DNA of 64,000 bases, taken from positions 5,961,001 to 6,025,000 of the forward strand of contig NZ_JAVDYC010000001.1 in NCBI RefSeq assembly GCF_031458255.1, in the 5' to 3' direction. The position numbers and the translations under genes were made by a program. Positions 44,167-52,684 of this stretch are shown in pieces (within the stretch, counting starts at the first letter, position 1; every line of letters begins with the position of its first letter). This stretch comes from Catenuloplanes niger. GTDB lineage: Bacteria; Actinomycetota; Actinomycetes; Mycobacteriales; Micromonosporaceae. The notes under the pieces were generated by a model, which saw only the letters and a list, made by a program, of their open reading frames with translations, did no database searches and had not been told where the DNA came from.

Positions 44167-44666
44167 GCGGCGTGTTGTCCCTTGGCGTCCAGCACGGCCT
44201 GCGCGAGCGCGATCGGGTGGCGCGTGCTGACCACCCAGTACGGCGTGGGGTCGGCCGGGTCGTCCAGCAGCACCTGGACGGCGCCGGAGATCCACGGTCG
44301 CTGCACCACGAAGGCCAGCGGGTCCGCGGCCACGCCGAGGATCTCGCGGCGGCCCTCCGCGTCCAGCGGGACCACGTCGGAGATGAACCGCACCGGCAGG
44401 TGTGCGTCGTCGACCAGCAGCGCGACCTCGCCGTCCGGGCCGGGCGCCACCGCGACCCGGATCCGGCCGAGCGCCCAGAGACCGAGCGCGGTCAACGGCA
44501 GCAGCACCGCGAACGGCAGCCACGCGCGCACGCCGTCCGCACCCAGCCAGACCTCCAGCGCCAGTGCGGCCGCGGCGGCGAACCCGAGGAGCCAGAGCCA
44601 CCAGGTGACGGTCAGGCGCTCTCGATAGAGGGAGGTCTGCGATGTTCCGGTGCCGGGGGGTGCCAC
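44163..44666 (-). CDS. DUF3093 family membrane protein
   Basis: A 167-aa protein with two adjacent helices (about residues 15-55; WWLWLLGFAAAAALALEVWL and AWLPFAVLLPLTALGLWAL) followed by a soluble beta-rich domain ending in STRHPIALAQAVLDAKGQ. It is the counterpart of Rv2698, divergent from dut as in mycobacteria. GTG 44666 is chosen because TACCCT lies 7 nt upstream, a leaderless promoter; the longer frame has no such support. Function unknown. Confidence 0.87.
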   Translation of the reverse strand: MAPPGTGTSQTSLYRERLTVTWWLWLLGFAAAAALALEVWLGADGVRAWLPFAVLLPLTALGLWALGRIRVAVAPGPDGEVALLVDDAHLPVRFISDVVPLDAEGRREILGVAADPLAFVVQRPWISGAVQVLLDDPADPTPYWVVSTRHPIALAQAVLDAKGQHAA

Positions 44667-44755
44667 GCCTGCCAGGGTACGAGTGCTTCCCGCGGCGCGG
44701 CACGGCAGGATGTGCAGGGTCCGCGAAACGCCGTCGACGATGAGGACCCGAACCC

Positions 44756-45211
44756 GTGACCGAGACCGTGCCCGTGCCGCTGCTGCGACTCGACCCGGAT
44801 CTGCCGATGCCCGCCTACTCGCACCCGGGGGACGCGGGCGCCGACCTGTACGCCGCGGAGGACGTGGAGCTGGCGCCGGGACACCGCGCGCTGGTGCGGA
44901 CCGGGGTGGCGCTGGCGCTGCCGGAGGGGTTCGTCGGGCTGGTGCACCCACGGTCCGGCCTGGCCGCCCGGCTGGGCGTGACGCTGCTGAACGCGCCCGG
45001 TACGGTCGACGCCGGATACCGGGGGGAGATCCTGGTGAATCTGATCAATCACGACCCGTCCGCGACCGCGAAGATCTCCCGCGGCGACCGGATCGCGCAA
45101 CTGGTCGTGCAGCGGGTGTCCCGGGCGGTCTTCGAGGTGGTCGACGCGCTGCCGGAGTCGGTGCGCGGCGCCGGCGGGCACGGGTCGACCGGCGGGCACG
45201 CGGCTCTCTAG
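44756..45211 (+). CDS. dut: Deoxyuridine 5'-triphosphate nucleotidohydrolase
   Basis: A 151-aa trimeric dUTPase that converts dUTP to dUMP and pyrophosphate. Motif 1 is [13 protein letters not shown], motif 2/3 [20 protein letters not shown] with the uracil-binding hairpin VDAGYRGEI, motif 4 [11 protein letters not shown] and motif 5 [10 protein letters not shown]. His replaces the usual Phe in motif 5, as in mycobacterial enzymes. The start is a GTG; GAGGA lies about 9 nt upstream. Confidence 0.96.
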   Translation: MTETVPVPLLRLDPDLPMPAYSHPGDAGADLYAAEDVELAPGHRALVRTGVALALPEGFVGLVHPRSGLAARLGVTLLNAPGTVDAGYRGEILVNLINHDPSATAKISRGDRIAQLVVQRVSRAVFEVVDALPESVRGAGGHGSTGGHAAL

Positions 45212-45254
45212 TCTCCGACATCTACGACATCTCGGTTAATCCGGAAAGGTAATC

Positions 45255-45944
45255 ATGGCGATCTTCAATCGGGGCGGGCGTCACGCGCGTGCCGAGAACA
45301 CCCCGATTCCGACCGAGGTGGCCTCGGGCTCGACCAGCGGGCCGTACGACGTGGCGGACGCGCCGGACGACGTGCAGCGTCTCGACCTGGGCAGCATGCA
45401 GATCCCGGCGGTACCCGGCGTCGAGGTGCGCGTGCAGGCCGGTCCCGAGGGCGTGGTGCAGCAGGTCGTGCTCGGCGAGGGGCCCAGCACGCTCCAGCTG
45501 ATCGTGGTCGCGGCACCGCGCAGCGAGGGCATCTGGGACGAGGTGCGCGAGGAGGTCGGCGAGTCGCTCCGCAGCCAGGGCGCTCAGCTGCAGGAGGGCG
45601 AGGGGCCGTACGGCGTCGAGCTGCTGGCCCGGGTGCCCACCCCGAACGGCCCGGTCGACCTGCGGATCGCGGGCGTCGACGGGCCGCGGTGGATGGTGCA
45701 GGCCGTCTTCCAGGGGCCGGTCGCGACCACGCCGTCGAGCGCACCGCTGCTCGGCGAGTGCCTGCGCGGGCTGGTCGTGGACCGCGGCAACGAGGCCAAG
45801 CCGGTCAAGGAGCCGCTGCCGCTGCGACTGCCCAAGGAGGTGGCCGCGCAGGGTCAGGGCGGCGCCGCCGCGGCACCCTCGCCGGAGCCGGAACCGCCGT
45901 CGGACGAGCCCCGTCGCCGCCCGTCGCCGCGGCCCCGTTCGTAG
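45255..45944 (+). CDS. DUF3710 family protein
   Basis: A 229-aa cytoplasmic protein (Rv2696c counterpart). The core QRLDLGSMQIPAVPGVEVRV ... GEGPSTLQLIVVAAPRSEGIW defines the family; the C-terminus is a disordered Pro/Arg-rich tail. It follows dut by 43 bp behind GGAAAGG, in the same order as in mycobacteria. Function unknown. Confidence 0.92.
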   Translation: MAIFNRGGRHARAENTPIPTEVASGSTSGPYDVADAPDDVQRLDLGSMQIPAVPGVEVRVQAGPEGVVQQVVLGEGPSTLQLIVVAAPRSEGIWDEVREEVGESLRSQGAQLQEGEGPYGVELLARVPTPNGPVDLRIAGVDGPRWMVQAVFQGPVATTPSSAPLLGECLRGLVVDRGNEAKPVKEPLPLRLPKEVAAQGQGGAAAAPSPEPEPPSDEPRRRPSPRPRS

Positions 45945-46006
45945 CGGCCCCCGGGGCGTACGCTGGTCGCCACAGCGCGTGCTGCTAGAAGGGTGGGACC
46001 CGCTCC

Positions 46007-46387
46007 ATGACGATCGACGAACGCCGGTCGCCGTTGCGCCGATTCATTCAGCGGCTGACGGCCTCCGAGGCCGAGCTGGACGCGGAGCAGCTGCAACGGG
46101 AGAGCGCCGAGTGCGGTGCCGTCCCGGCCGGCACCTGCCGGCGCGGCCAGCTCGCCTCGGTCTCCGGCCGGCTGCGCACGGTCGTCTACACGCCCCGCAC
46201 CAACCTGCCGACGCTGGAGGCCGACCTCTACGACGGCAGCGACGTCGTCACGCTGGTCTGGCTCGGTCGCCGGCACATCGCCGGGATCGAGCCGGGCCGG
46301 CAGCTGACGGCCCGCGGGCGGATAGCTGTCCGGGATGACCGTAAAGTGATGTACAACCCGCATTACGAGCTGGAAGCGCCCAGGTGA
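46007..46387 (+). CDS. OB-fold nucleic-acid-binding protein
   Basis: A 126-aa protein with a helical N-terminus (residues 1-40) and an OB-fold (about 45-122: RGQLASVSGRLRTVVYTPRT ... VTLVWLGRRHIAGIEPGRQL). It is the Rv2694c counterpart. It probably binds single-stranded nucleic acid, but no partner is known. It overlaps the DUF3159 gene by GTGA. Confidence 0.9.
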   Translation: MTIDERRSPLRRFIQRLTASEAELDAEQLQRESAECGAVPAGTCRRGQLASVSGRLRTVVYTPRTNLPTLEADLYDGSDVVTLVWLGRRHIAGIEPGRQLTARGRIAVRDDRKVMYNPHYELEAPR

Positions 46388-47163
46388 GCATGACCGGTCC
46401 CGACAGAGCAACCGATCAGCACGCGGCAGTCGATCCGCAGCCGCCCACCGATCCGTACTCGCCCGACGCCGTTCGGGAGGCCGTGGCGTTCTCCGCCGCG
46501 CCCCGGAGCGAGGACGAGCCGGAGGAGGAGCGCATCCCGACCATCTCGGAGCAGATGGCGGAGCAGCTCGGCGGCGTCCGCGGGCTCGTCGAGTCCAGCA
46601 TCCCGGTCTGCGCGTTCGTCGTGCTCAACCTGGTGTGGGACCTCTACCCGGCGATCTTCGGCGCGGTCGGCACCGCGGTCGGGATCGCGATCTACCGCCT
46701 GATCCGCAAGCAGCCGGTCCGGCACGCGGTCAACGGCCTGGCCGGCATCGCGCTCGGCGCCTACCTGGCCGCCCGCTCCGGCGAGGCCCGCGACTTCTAC
46801 CTGCCGGGCATCCTGCTGACGTTCGCCCAGGCCGCCGCGCTGATCATCTCGGTGACGGTGCGGAAACCGCTGATCGGTTTCGTCTGGGCGATCATCGCGG
46901 CCGGCGGCAAGCACGACTGGCGGCACCACCCCGCGCTGTTCCGCACGTTCCAGTGGCTGACGCTCGCGTGGGCCGCGTCGCTCATCGTCCGGGCCGGCAT
47001 CCAGGCCGCGCTCTGGGTCGCCGAGCAGCCCGACCTGCTCGGCATCGCCCGCATCGTGATCAGCTGGCCCACCTACGTCGGCATGCTCGCGCTGACGGTC
47101 TGGGCGGTCCGCCGCACGCTCAAGCACTCCCCGATGCCGGCCACCGAGGCCGATCGCGTCTGA
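46384..47163 (+). CDS. DUF3159 family membrane protein
   Basis: A 259-aa protein with six predicted helices from about residue 60 onward (SSIPVCAFVVLNLVWDLYPA begins the first) and an acidic N-terminal cytoplasmic region. It is the Rv2693c counterpart. GTG 46384 overlaps the upstream stop; ATG 46390 is an alternative. Function unknown; its constant position beside the Trk genes suggests a transport link, unproven. Confidence 0.9.
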   Translation: MSMTGPDRATDQHAAVDPQPPTDPYSPDAVREAVAFSAAPRSEDEPEEERIPTISEQMAEQLGGVRGLVESSIPVCAFVVLNLVWDLYPAIFGAVGTAVGIAIYRLIRKQPVRHAVNGLAGIALGAYLAARSGEARDFYLPGILLTFAQAAALIISVTVRKPLIGFVWAIIAAGGKHDWRHHPALFRTFQWLTLAWAASLIVRAGIQAALWVAEQPDLLGIARIVISWPTYVGMLALTVWAVRRTLKHSPMPATEADRV

Positions 47164-47220
47164 TCGGCCGGCGCCGCGCGGCTGCGGTGTCGACGGCGAC
47201 CGCACACACCGACCAGGATT

Positions 47221-47452
47221 TTCCCGCTTCCGGCGGGCCGGGTTCCGTATGCTCCCGCGGGCCACGGTCGTCGCTGGCGCTCCTCCCTGCCGGTCCCGCG
47301 GTGGCCGGACCGGACCCGAAGCGTCCACCAGGGCCGGGCCGAGGTGCGGGCGGTGGGGTGTGGCCGGGCCACCGCGGGACCGGCAGGGAGGCCGCCCGCG
47401 GCCGACCGGTGCCCGCGGGAGCACCGGGACCCGGCCGCGCCGGAAGCGGGAA
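47221..47452. repeat. Dispersed element copies C and D as a 232-bp inverted pair
   Basis: Copy C (forward, 47221-47308) and copy D (reverse, about 47369-47452) begin and end with TTCCCGCTTCCGGCG-type termini and share GCTCCCGCGGGC and CTCCCTGCCGGTCCCGCGGT. About 60 bp of unrelated GC-rich DNA lies between. The unit resembles a MITE in layout and fills the gap between the convergent DUF3159 and ceoC genes, ending 9 bp from the ceoC stop. No target-site duplication could be recognised. Confidence 0.8.
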
Positions 47453-47461
47453 GACCGGCTT

Positions 47462-48139
47462 CTAGATGTTGTGCACCGCCGACGGGCCGAGGATGACGGC
47501 GCGGACCGAGTCCTCGGCCTCGGCGACGCAGACGAAGATGAGTTCGTCGCCGGCCTCGAGCGGGTCGTCGGGCGTGGGCACGAGGACGCGCTTGCCGCGG
47601 AGGATGGCGGTGAGCGCGGCGTCGCGGGGGAGCGGGACCGCGCGGACGGGCTGGCCGACGTAGGGCGCGTCCGGCGGGAGCGTGATCTCGACGAGGTTGG
47701 CCTCGCCCTGGCGGAACGTCATCAGGCGGACCAGGTCGCCGACCGTGACGGCCTCCTCGACCAGCGCGGCCATCAGGCGCGGCGTGCTGACCGCGACGTC
47801 GACGCCCCACTGGTCGGTGAAGAGCCACTCGTTCTCGGCGCGGTTTATCCGCGCGACCACGCGGCCGACCGCGAACTCGGTCTTGGCCAGCAGCGAGACG
47901 ACCAGGTTGACCTTGTCGTCGCCGGTGGCGGCCACGACCACGTCGCACTGGGCGATCTCGGCCTCCTCCAGGCTGGCGACCTCGCAGGCGTCCGCGAGGA
48001 TCCACTCGGCCTGGGGTACGCGCTCCGGGCGGAGCATCTTCGGCTCGCGTTCCAGCAGCACGACCTCGTGACCGTTGCCGACCAGCTCCTGGGCGATGGA
48101 CCGGCCGACGTTGCCGGCTCCGGCGATGGCGACGCGCAT
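47462..48139 (-). CDS. ceoC: TrkA-type potassium uptake regulator (CeoC)
   Basis: A 225-aa cytoplasmic RCK protein. The N-terminal Rossmann domain has AGAGNVGRSIAQEL and the acidic residue after beta-2 (LLERE) that indicates NAD(H) binding; the C-terminal TrkA_C domain is at about 140-215. It is the Rv2692 counterpart and is co-transcribed with ceoB, 1 bp away. Such pairs gate a Trk/Ktr potassium channel whose pore gene is not in this window. Confidence 0.9.
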   Translation of the reverse strand: MRVAIAGAGNVGRSIAQELVGNGHEVVLLEREPKMLRPERVPQAEWILADACEVASLEEAEIAQCDVVVAATGDDKVNLVVSLLAKTEFAVGRVVARINRAENEWLFTDQWGVDVAVSTPRLMAALVEEAVTVGDLVRLMTFRQGEANLVEITLPPDAPYVGQPVRAVPLPRDAALTAILRGKRVLVPTPDDPLEAGDELIFVCVAEAEDSVRAVILGPSAVHNI

Positions 48140-48140
48140 G

Positions 48141-48806
48141 TCAGTGCGCTCCTTCCGGTGCCGCACCGGCGCGCTGCCGCACGGTGGTGACGATCTCGTC
48201 GGTGACCAGCATGAAGACCTGGTCGCCATCCTGGATCATGGTGGACGCGGTGGGAAGGTGGCCGAGGCCGAAACGCATCAGGTACGCGGTGCGCGCGCCG
48301 GCCGCGGTCTCCAGCGACGAGAGCCTGCGGCCGATCCAGCCCTTGTGCACCGGCACCTCGACGATCGAGACGGTGCTGGTCGGGTCGCGGAAGACTTCCA
48401 GGTCGCCGGTGGCGAGGACCTGGCGGAGCACCCGGTCGGCGGTCCAGCGGACGGTGGCGACCGTGGGGATGCCGAGCCGCTCGTAGACCTCGGCGCGCCG
48501 CTGGTCGTAGATCCGGGCGACCACGCGCGGCACGCCGAACGTCTCGCGCGCCAGCCGGGCCGAGATGATGTTCGAGTTGTCGCCGCTGGAGACGGCCGCG
48601 AACGCGTCCGCGCGCTCGATGCCGGCCTCGGTGAGCACCTCGCGGTCGAACCCGGCGCCGGTGATGATCGCGCCGCCGAACTCGGGGCCGAGCCGGCGGA
48701 ACGCGTCCGCGTTCTGATCGATGACGGCCACCGAGTGGCCGCGGTCCTCGAGGCTGTGGGCGAGGGTCGACCCGACCCGCCCGCAACCCATGATCACGAT
48801 GTGCAC
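48141..48806 (-). CDS. ceoB: TrkA-type potassium uptake regulator (CeoB)
   Basis: A 221-aa RCK protein with MGCGRVGSTLAHSLEDRGH (NAD-binding glycine motif) and VAVIDQN after beta-2, followed by a TrkA_C domain (about 140-210). It is the Rv2691 counterpart. GTG 48806 gives the normal family start (HIVIMGCGRVG). It is divergent from the APC permease over an 88-bp shared promoter region, so the two may be coregulated in cation or pH homeostasis. Confidence 0.9.
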   Translation of the reverse strand: MHIVIMGCGRVGSTLAHSLEDRGHSVAVIDQNADAFRRLGPEFGGAIITGAGFDREVLTEAGIERADAFAAVSSGDNSNIISARLARETFGVPRVVARIYDQRRAEVYERLGIPTVATVRWTADRVLRQVLATGDLEVFRDPTSTVSIVEVPVHKGWIGRRLSSLETAAGARTAYLMRFGLGHLPTASTMIQDGDQVFMLVTDEIVTTVRQRAGAAPEGAH

Positions 48807-48894
48807 CCGTGGCCCCCTGTCCGCGAAAGACGCGTGCAGTGAGAGCGTGCCATGCCCGATCATCCGATCCGCGCTGGCCGTACTCTTACCCGTT

Positions 48895-50910
48895 GTGGCC
48901 CGTCCCACCTCACTCGTCAAGCGCCTGCTGCTCGGGCGCCCGTTCCGCTCCGACCGGTTGCAGCACACGCTGCTGCCGAAGCGGATCGCGCTCCCGGTGT
49001 TCGCGTCCGACGCGCTGTCCAGCGTGGCGTACGCGCCGGACGAGATCCTGCTGACGCTGTCGATCGCGGGCGCGACCGCGTACATGTACTCGCCGTGGGT
49101 GGCGCTGGCCGTCGTGGTCGTGATGCTGACCGTGGTGGCCAGCTACCGGCAGAACGTGCACGCGTACCCGTCCGGCGGCGGCGACTACGAGGTGGCGACC
49201 GTCAACCTCGGCCCGCGGTACGGCGTGGCGGTGGCGAGCGCGCTGCTGGTCGACTACGTGCTGACGGTCGCGGTGTCGGTGTCGTCCGGCGTGGCGAACC
49301 TGGGCTCGGTGGTGCCGTTCGTGGACACCCACAAGGTCCTGATCGCGTTGATCGCGGTGGCGCTGCTGACCGCGATGAACCTGCGTGGCATCCGGGAGTC
49401 GGGCACCGCGTTCGCGATCCCGACGTACGGCTTCATGATCATCATCGTCGGCATGATCCTCACCGGGCTGGTCCGGATCGTGGTGCTCGGCGAGCCGCTG
49501 CTGGCGCCGTCCGCGACGCTGGAGATCCACGCGGAGGAGGACCACCTCAGCCAGTGGGCGTTCGCGTTCCTGCTGCTGCGCACGTTCTCGTCCGGCTGCG
49601 CCGCGCTGACCGGCGTCGAGGCGATCTCCAACGGCGTGCCCGCGTTCAAGGAGCCGAAGAGCAAGAACGCGGCGACCACGCTGCTGCTGCTCGGGACGAT
49701 GGCGATCGTGATGCTGGTCGGGATCATCTGGCTGGCCCAGGCCACGAAGCTGCAGTACGTGGAGGACCCGCTGCGGCAGATCGCCGGCGGCCCGCCGAAC
49801 TACGTGCAGAAGACGGTCACCACCCAGCTCGGCGAGGCGATCTTCGGCTCCGGCTCGATCATGCTGTACGTGGTGGCCGGTGCGACCGCGCTGATCCTGT
49901 TCCTGGCCGCGAACACCGCGTACAACGGCTTCCCGGTGCTCGGCTCGATCCTGGCCCAGGACCGGTACCTGCCCCGGCAGCTGCACACCCGCGGCGACCG
50001 GCTGGCGTTCTCCAACGGCATCGTGTTCCTGGCGATCGCGGCCGTGGTGCTGATCGTGGCGTTCCAGGCCGAGGTGACCCGGCTGATCCAGCTCTACATC
50101 GTGGGCGTGTTCGTGTCGTTCACGCTCTCCCAGGCCGGCATGATCCGGCACTGGACGCGGCACCTGCGCACCGAGCGGGACCCGGTGGAACGGCGGCGCA
50201 TGCACCGGTCCAAGGCGATCAACACGGTCGGCATGCTGCTCACCGGCGCGGTGCTGATCGTCGTGCTGATCACGAAGTTCCTGCTCGGCGCGTGGATCGC
50301 GATCGCGGCGATGGCGTTCATCTTCGTGCTCATGCTGGGCATTCGGAAGCACTACGACCGGGTCGCGGCGGAGCTGGCGCCGACCGTGGAGCGGTACGTG
50401 CTGCCCGCCCGCAACCACGCGATCGTGCTGGTCAGCACCGTGCACATGCCGACGCTGCGGGCGCTGGCCTACGCGCAGGCCACCCGGCCGGACACGCTGA
50501 CCGCGGTGACCGTGGGCGTGGACCCGGCGGACACCCGGCGGATCCAGGACGAGTGGGAGGCGCGGGAGATCCCGGTGCCGCTGACCGTGGTGGAGTCGCC
50601 GTACCGGGAGATCACCCGGCCGATCATCGACTACGTGAAGGGCGTGCGCCGCAGCTCGCCGCGGGACGTGGTGACGGTGTTCATCCCGGAGTACGTGGTC
50701 GGCAAGTGGTGGGAGAACCTGCTGCACAACCAGAGCGCGCTGCGGCTGAAGACCCGGCTGCTGTTCGAACCGGGCGTGATGGTCACCAGCGTGCCGTGGC
50801 AGCTGCGGTCCAGCGCCGACCGGGATCTCGCCCGGCTCGACCAGGCGCTGGTCCGCGGCCCGGCGCGCGGGCCCCGCGCGTCCTCTTCTAATTCGGAGCA
50901 CAGCGAGTGA
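48895..50910 (+). CDS. APC superfamily permease (KimA/Rv2690c type)
   Basis: A 671-aa membrane protein with about 12 helices (residues about 30-490) and a soluble C-terminal domain of about 150 residues resembling a universal-stress-like fold (RNHAIVLVSTVHMPTLRALA). The N-terminal LPVFASDALSSVAYAPDEIL is characteristic of the KimA-like branch, whose Bacillus member is a high-affinity K+ importer. Position next to ceoBC supports a potassium role by inference. GTG 48895 has TACTCT 8 nt upstream (leaderless). It overlaps the next gene by 4 bp. Confidence 0.88.
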   Translation: MARPTSLVKRLLLGRPFRSDRLQHTLLPKRIALPVFASDALSSVAYAPDEILLTLSIAGATAYMYSPWVALAVVVVMLTVVASYRQNVHAYPSGGGDYEVATVNLGPRYGVAVASALLVDYVLTVAVSVSSGVANLGSVVPFVDTHKVLIALIAVALLTAMNLRGIRESGTAFAIPTYGFMIIIVGMILTGLVRIVVLGEPLLAPSATLEIHAEEDHLSQWAFAFLLLRTFSSGCAALTGVEAISNGVPAFKEPKSKNAATTLLLLGTMAIVMLVGIIWLAQATKLQYVEDPLRQIAGGPPNYVQKTVTTQLGEAIFGSGSIMLYVVAGATALILFLAANTAYNGFPVLGSILAQDRYLPRQLHTRGDRLAFSNGIVFLAIAAVVLIVAFQAEVTRLIQLYIVGVFVSFTLSQAGMIRHWTRHLRTERDPVERRRMHRSKAINTVGMLLTGAVLIVVLITKFLLGAWIAIAAMAFIFVLMLGIRKHYDRVAAELAPTVERYVLPARNHAIVLVSTVHMPTLRALAYAQATRPDTLTAVTVGVDPADTRRIQDEWEAREIPVPLTVVESPYREITRPIIDYVKGVRRSSPRDVVTVFIPEYVVGKWWENLLHNQSALRLKTRLLFEPGVMVTSVPWQLRSSADRDLARLDQALVRGPARGPRASSSNSEHSE

Positions 50911-52163
50911 CACAGGTGGAGATGCCCGGTGAGGGCGAGCGGGTCGAGGTGCTGGTCGGTGCGGTCGCGCACGGCGGGCACTGCGTGGCCCGGGTCGGCG
51001 GCGACGGCGGGCCGGTGCTCTTCGTGCGGCACGCGCTGCCCGGCGAGCGGGTCGTCGCGCTGGTCACCGAGGTGCACCGCGGGTTCGCGCGGGCGGACGC
51101 GGTGGAGATCCTGACCCCGTCGGCGGACCGGGTGACCGCGCCCTGCGTCTACGCGCACCCGAACGGCTGCGGCGGGTGCGACCTGCAGCACGTGGCGCCG
51201 GAAGCACAGCTGGCCTGGAAGGCGTCGGTGGTCACCGAGCAGTTGGCCCGGCTCGGGAAGCTCTCCCAGGATCACATTCAGGCCCTGGGGGTACGGGTCT
51301 CGCCGCTCGACGGCGACCGACTCGGCTGGCGCACGCGCGTGCGGTACGCGGTGGACGGCCGGGACGCGGCCGGGCTGCTCAAGCACCGGTCGCACGAGGT
51401 GGTGCCGGTGGACCGGTGCCTGATCGCGCACCCGGCGATCCAGGCGGCGCCGGTGACCTCGGAGGCGTGGCCGGACGCGGACGAGGTGCACGTGGTCGCG
51501 TCCGGCGGCGGGGACGTGCTGGTGACGCCGCGCCGGTCGCCGTTGCGCCTGGACGAGCCGGACGTCCTGGACGGCGCGTCGGTCGCCGGGGAGATCCGGG
51601 AGAAGGCCGTGGGGCGCGAGTGGGTGCTGCCCGGTGACGCGTTCTGGCAGGTGCACCCGGCGGCCGCGGACACGCTCGCGGCGGCCGTGCTGGAGCTGCT
51701 GGCGCCGCAGCCGGGCGAGGCGGCCTGGGACCTCTACGGCGGCGCCGGGCTGTTCGCGGCCGCGCTGGCCGGCGTGGTCGGGCCGACCGGGCCGGTGACC
51801 GTGGTGGAGTCCGCGCCGCAGGGCGTGGCCGCGGCCCGGCGCAACCTGACCGACCTGCCGGGCGTGGCCGTGATCGAGGCGAAGGTGGAGGTCGCGCTGC
51901 GCCAGGGGCGGCTGCCGAAGCCGGTGGACCTGATCGTGCTGGACCCGCCGCGGTCCGGCGCGGGCGCGGCGGTGGTCAAGGCGATCACCCGGACCGGCGC
52001 GCGGGCGGTCGCCTACGTGGCCTGCGACCCGGCCGCGTTCGCCCGGGACGTGGCCACGTTCCGGGCGGCCGGGTGGCGGCTGGCGGAGTTGCGCGCGTTC
52101 GACCTGTTCCCGATGACGCACCACGTGGAGTGCGTCGGCCTGCTGCTGCCGCCCACCGCCTGA
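50907..52163 (+). CDS. TRAM-domain class I RNA methyltransferase (TrmA/RlmD family)
   Basis: A 418-aa SAM-dependent uracil-C5 methyltransferase of rRNA or tRNA. TRAM domain at about residues 8-65; an iron-sulfur motif with the CGGCDLQH cluster cysteines at about 88-95; SAM motif AAWDLYGGAGLFAAAL; catalytic LDPPRSGAG and YVACDPAAFARD with the nucleophilic Cys. It is the Rv2689c counterpart. The specific base modified cannot be assigned. The last four codons lie in a 19-bp tandem repeat that duplicates the stop region. Confidence 0.9.
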   Translation: MTQVEMPGEGERVEVLVGAVAHGGHCVARVGGDGGPVLFVRHALPGERVVALVTEVHRGFARADAVEILTPSADRVTAPCVYAHPNGCGGCDLQHVAPEAQLAWKASVVTEQLARLGKLSQDHIQALGVRVSPLDGDRLGWRTRVRYAVDGRDAAGLLKHRSHEVVPVDRCLIAHPAIQAAPVTSEAWPDADEVHVVASGGGDVLVTPRRSPLRLDEPDVLDGASVAGEIREKAVGREWVLPGDAFWQVHPAAADTLAAAVLELLAPQPGEAAWDLYGGAGLFAAALAGVVGPTGPVTVVESAPQGVAAARRNLTDLPGVAVIEAKVEVALRQGRLPKPVDLIVLDPPRSGAGAAVVKAITRTGARAVAYVACDPAAFARDVATFRAAGWRLAELRAFDLFPMTHHVECVGLLLPPTA

Positions 52164-52207
52164 CCGGCCGCCCACCGCCTGACCGGCCGCCCACCGCCTG
52201 ACCGGCC
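52151..52207 (+). repeat. Three perfect 19-bp tandem repeats across a stop codon
   Basis: GCCCACCGCCTGACCGGCC occurs three times without mismatch. The first unit contains the last codons and TGA of the RNA methyltransferase gene, so the duplication added two further in-frame-like stop regions downstream. A degenerate fourth unit (GTCGACCGGCTCGCCGGCC) follows. Confidence 0.9.
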
Positions 52208-52256
52208 GTCGACCGGCTCGCCGGCCGGGCGGCGCGGAGTCATGCGGGTCGTGGGG

Positions 52257-52430
52257 TCAGCCGCGGCGGTCGCGCAGGCGGATCCAGATGATGACCGGGA
52301 CCGCGATCGGGGCGAGCAGCACGGCCAGCAGCCCGATCGCGATCATGCCGAGCACGTGCGCGGCGCCGGGCGCGCCGCGCAGGTCGCGCGGGACCGGGTG
52401 CGGGTCCCAGCCGGGCTGCTGGTCACTCAT
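52257..52430 (-). CDS. 57-aa single-pass membrane protein
   Basis: A small ORF starting MSDQQPGWDPHPVPRD, with one helix at about residues 28-50 (LGMIAIGLLAVLLAPIAVPV) and a basic C-terminus. ATG 52430 has GGAGAC 7 nt upstream; an in-frame ATG at 52523 would add 31 residues and is less likely. Unknown function. It stands alone and is convergent with the methyltransferase gene. Confidence 0.6.
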   Translation of the reverse strand: MSDQQPGWDPHPVPRDLRGAPGAAHVLGMIAIGLLAVLLAPIAVPVIIWIRLRDRRG

Positions 52431-52670
52431 GGAACGCGTCTCCCGCGACGTGCGCGGCGCGATCGGCCGACGGCTGGGCAGGGGGAGGTTCGGTGAAGGT
52501 TGCGAGGTTGACTGGGCGTTCATGAAACCGACCTTCTGGATAAAAGCTCCGGCCCATCGTACCTCTTTGGGTGTTTTGCGGGTTTTTGATCATCCGGTCG
52601 GGTGATGCGGGTCGCGCCCCCTGTTGATCACGCCATGGTCTCGGATCGCGGGACGGGTGCCCCTGCCCAT

Positions 52671-52676
52671 TAGACT
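52671..52676 (+). promoter_or_regulatory. -10 element of dxs (TAGACT)
   Basis: TAGACT lies 8 nt before the dxs ATG at 52685. No ribosome-binding site is visible, suggesting a leaderless or very short leader mRNA. Confidence 0.5.
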
Positions 52677-52684
52677 GGCACCTC

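Noticed and set aside
48910-50913. 667-codon minus-strand frame opposite the APC permease
   Set aside because: His/Arg/Asp-rich composition typical of the complement of a membrane-protein gene; no supporting start.
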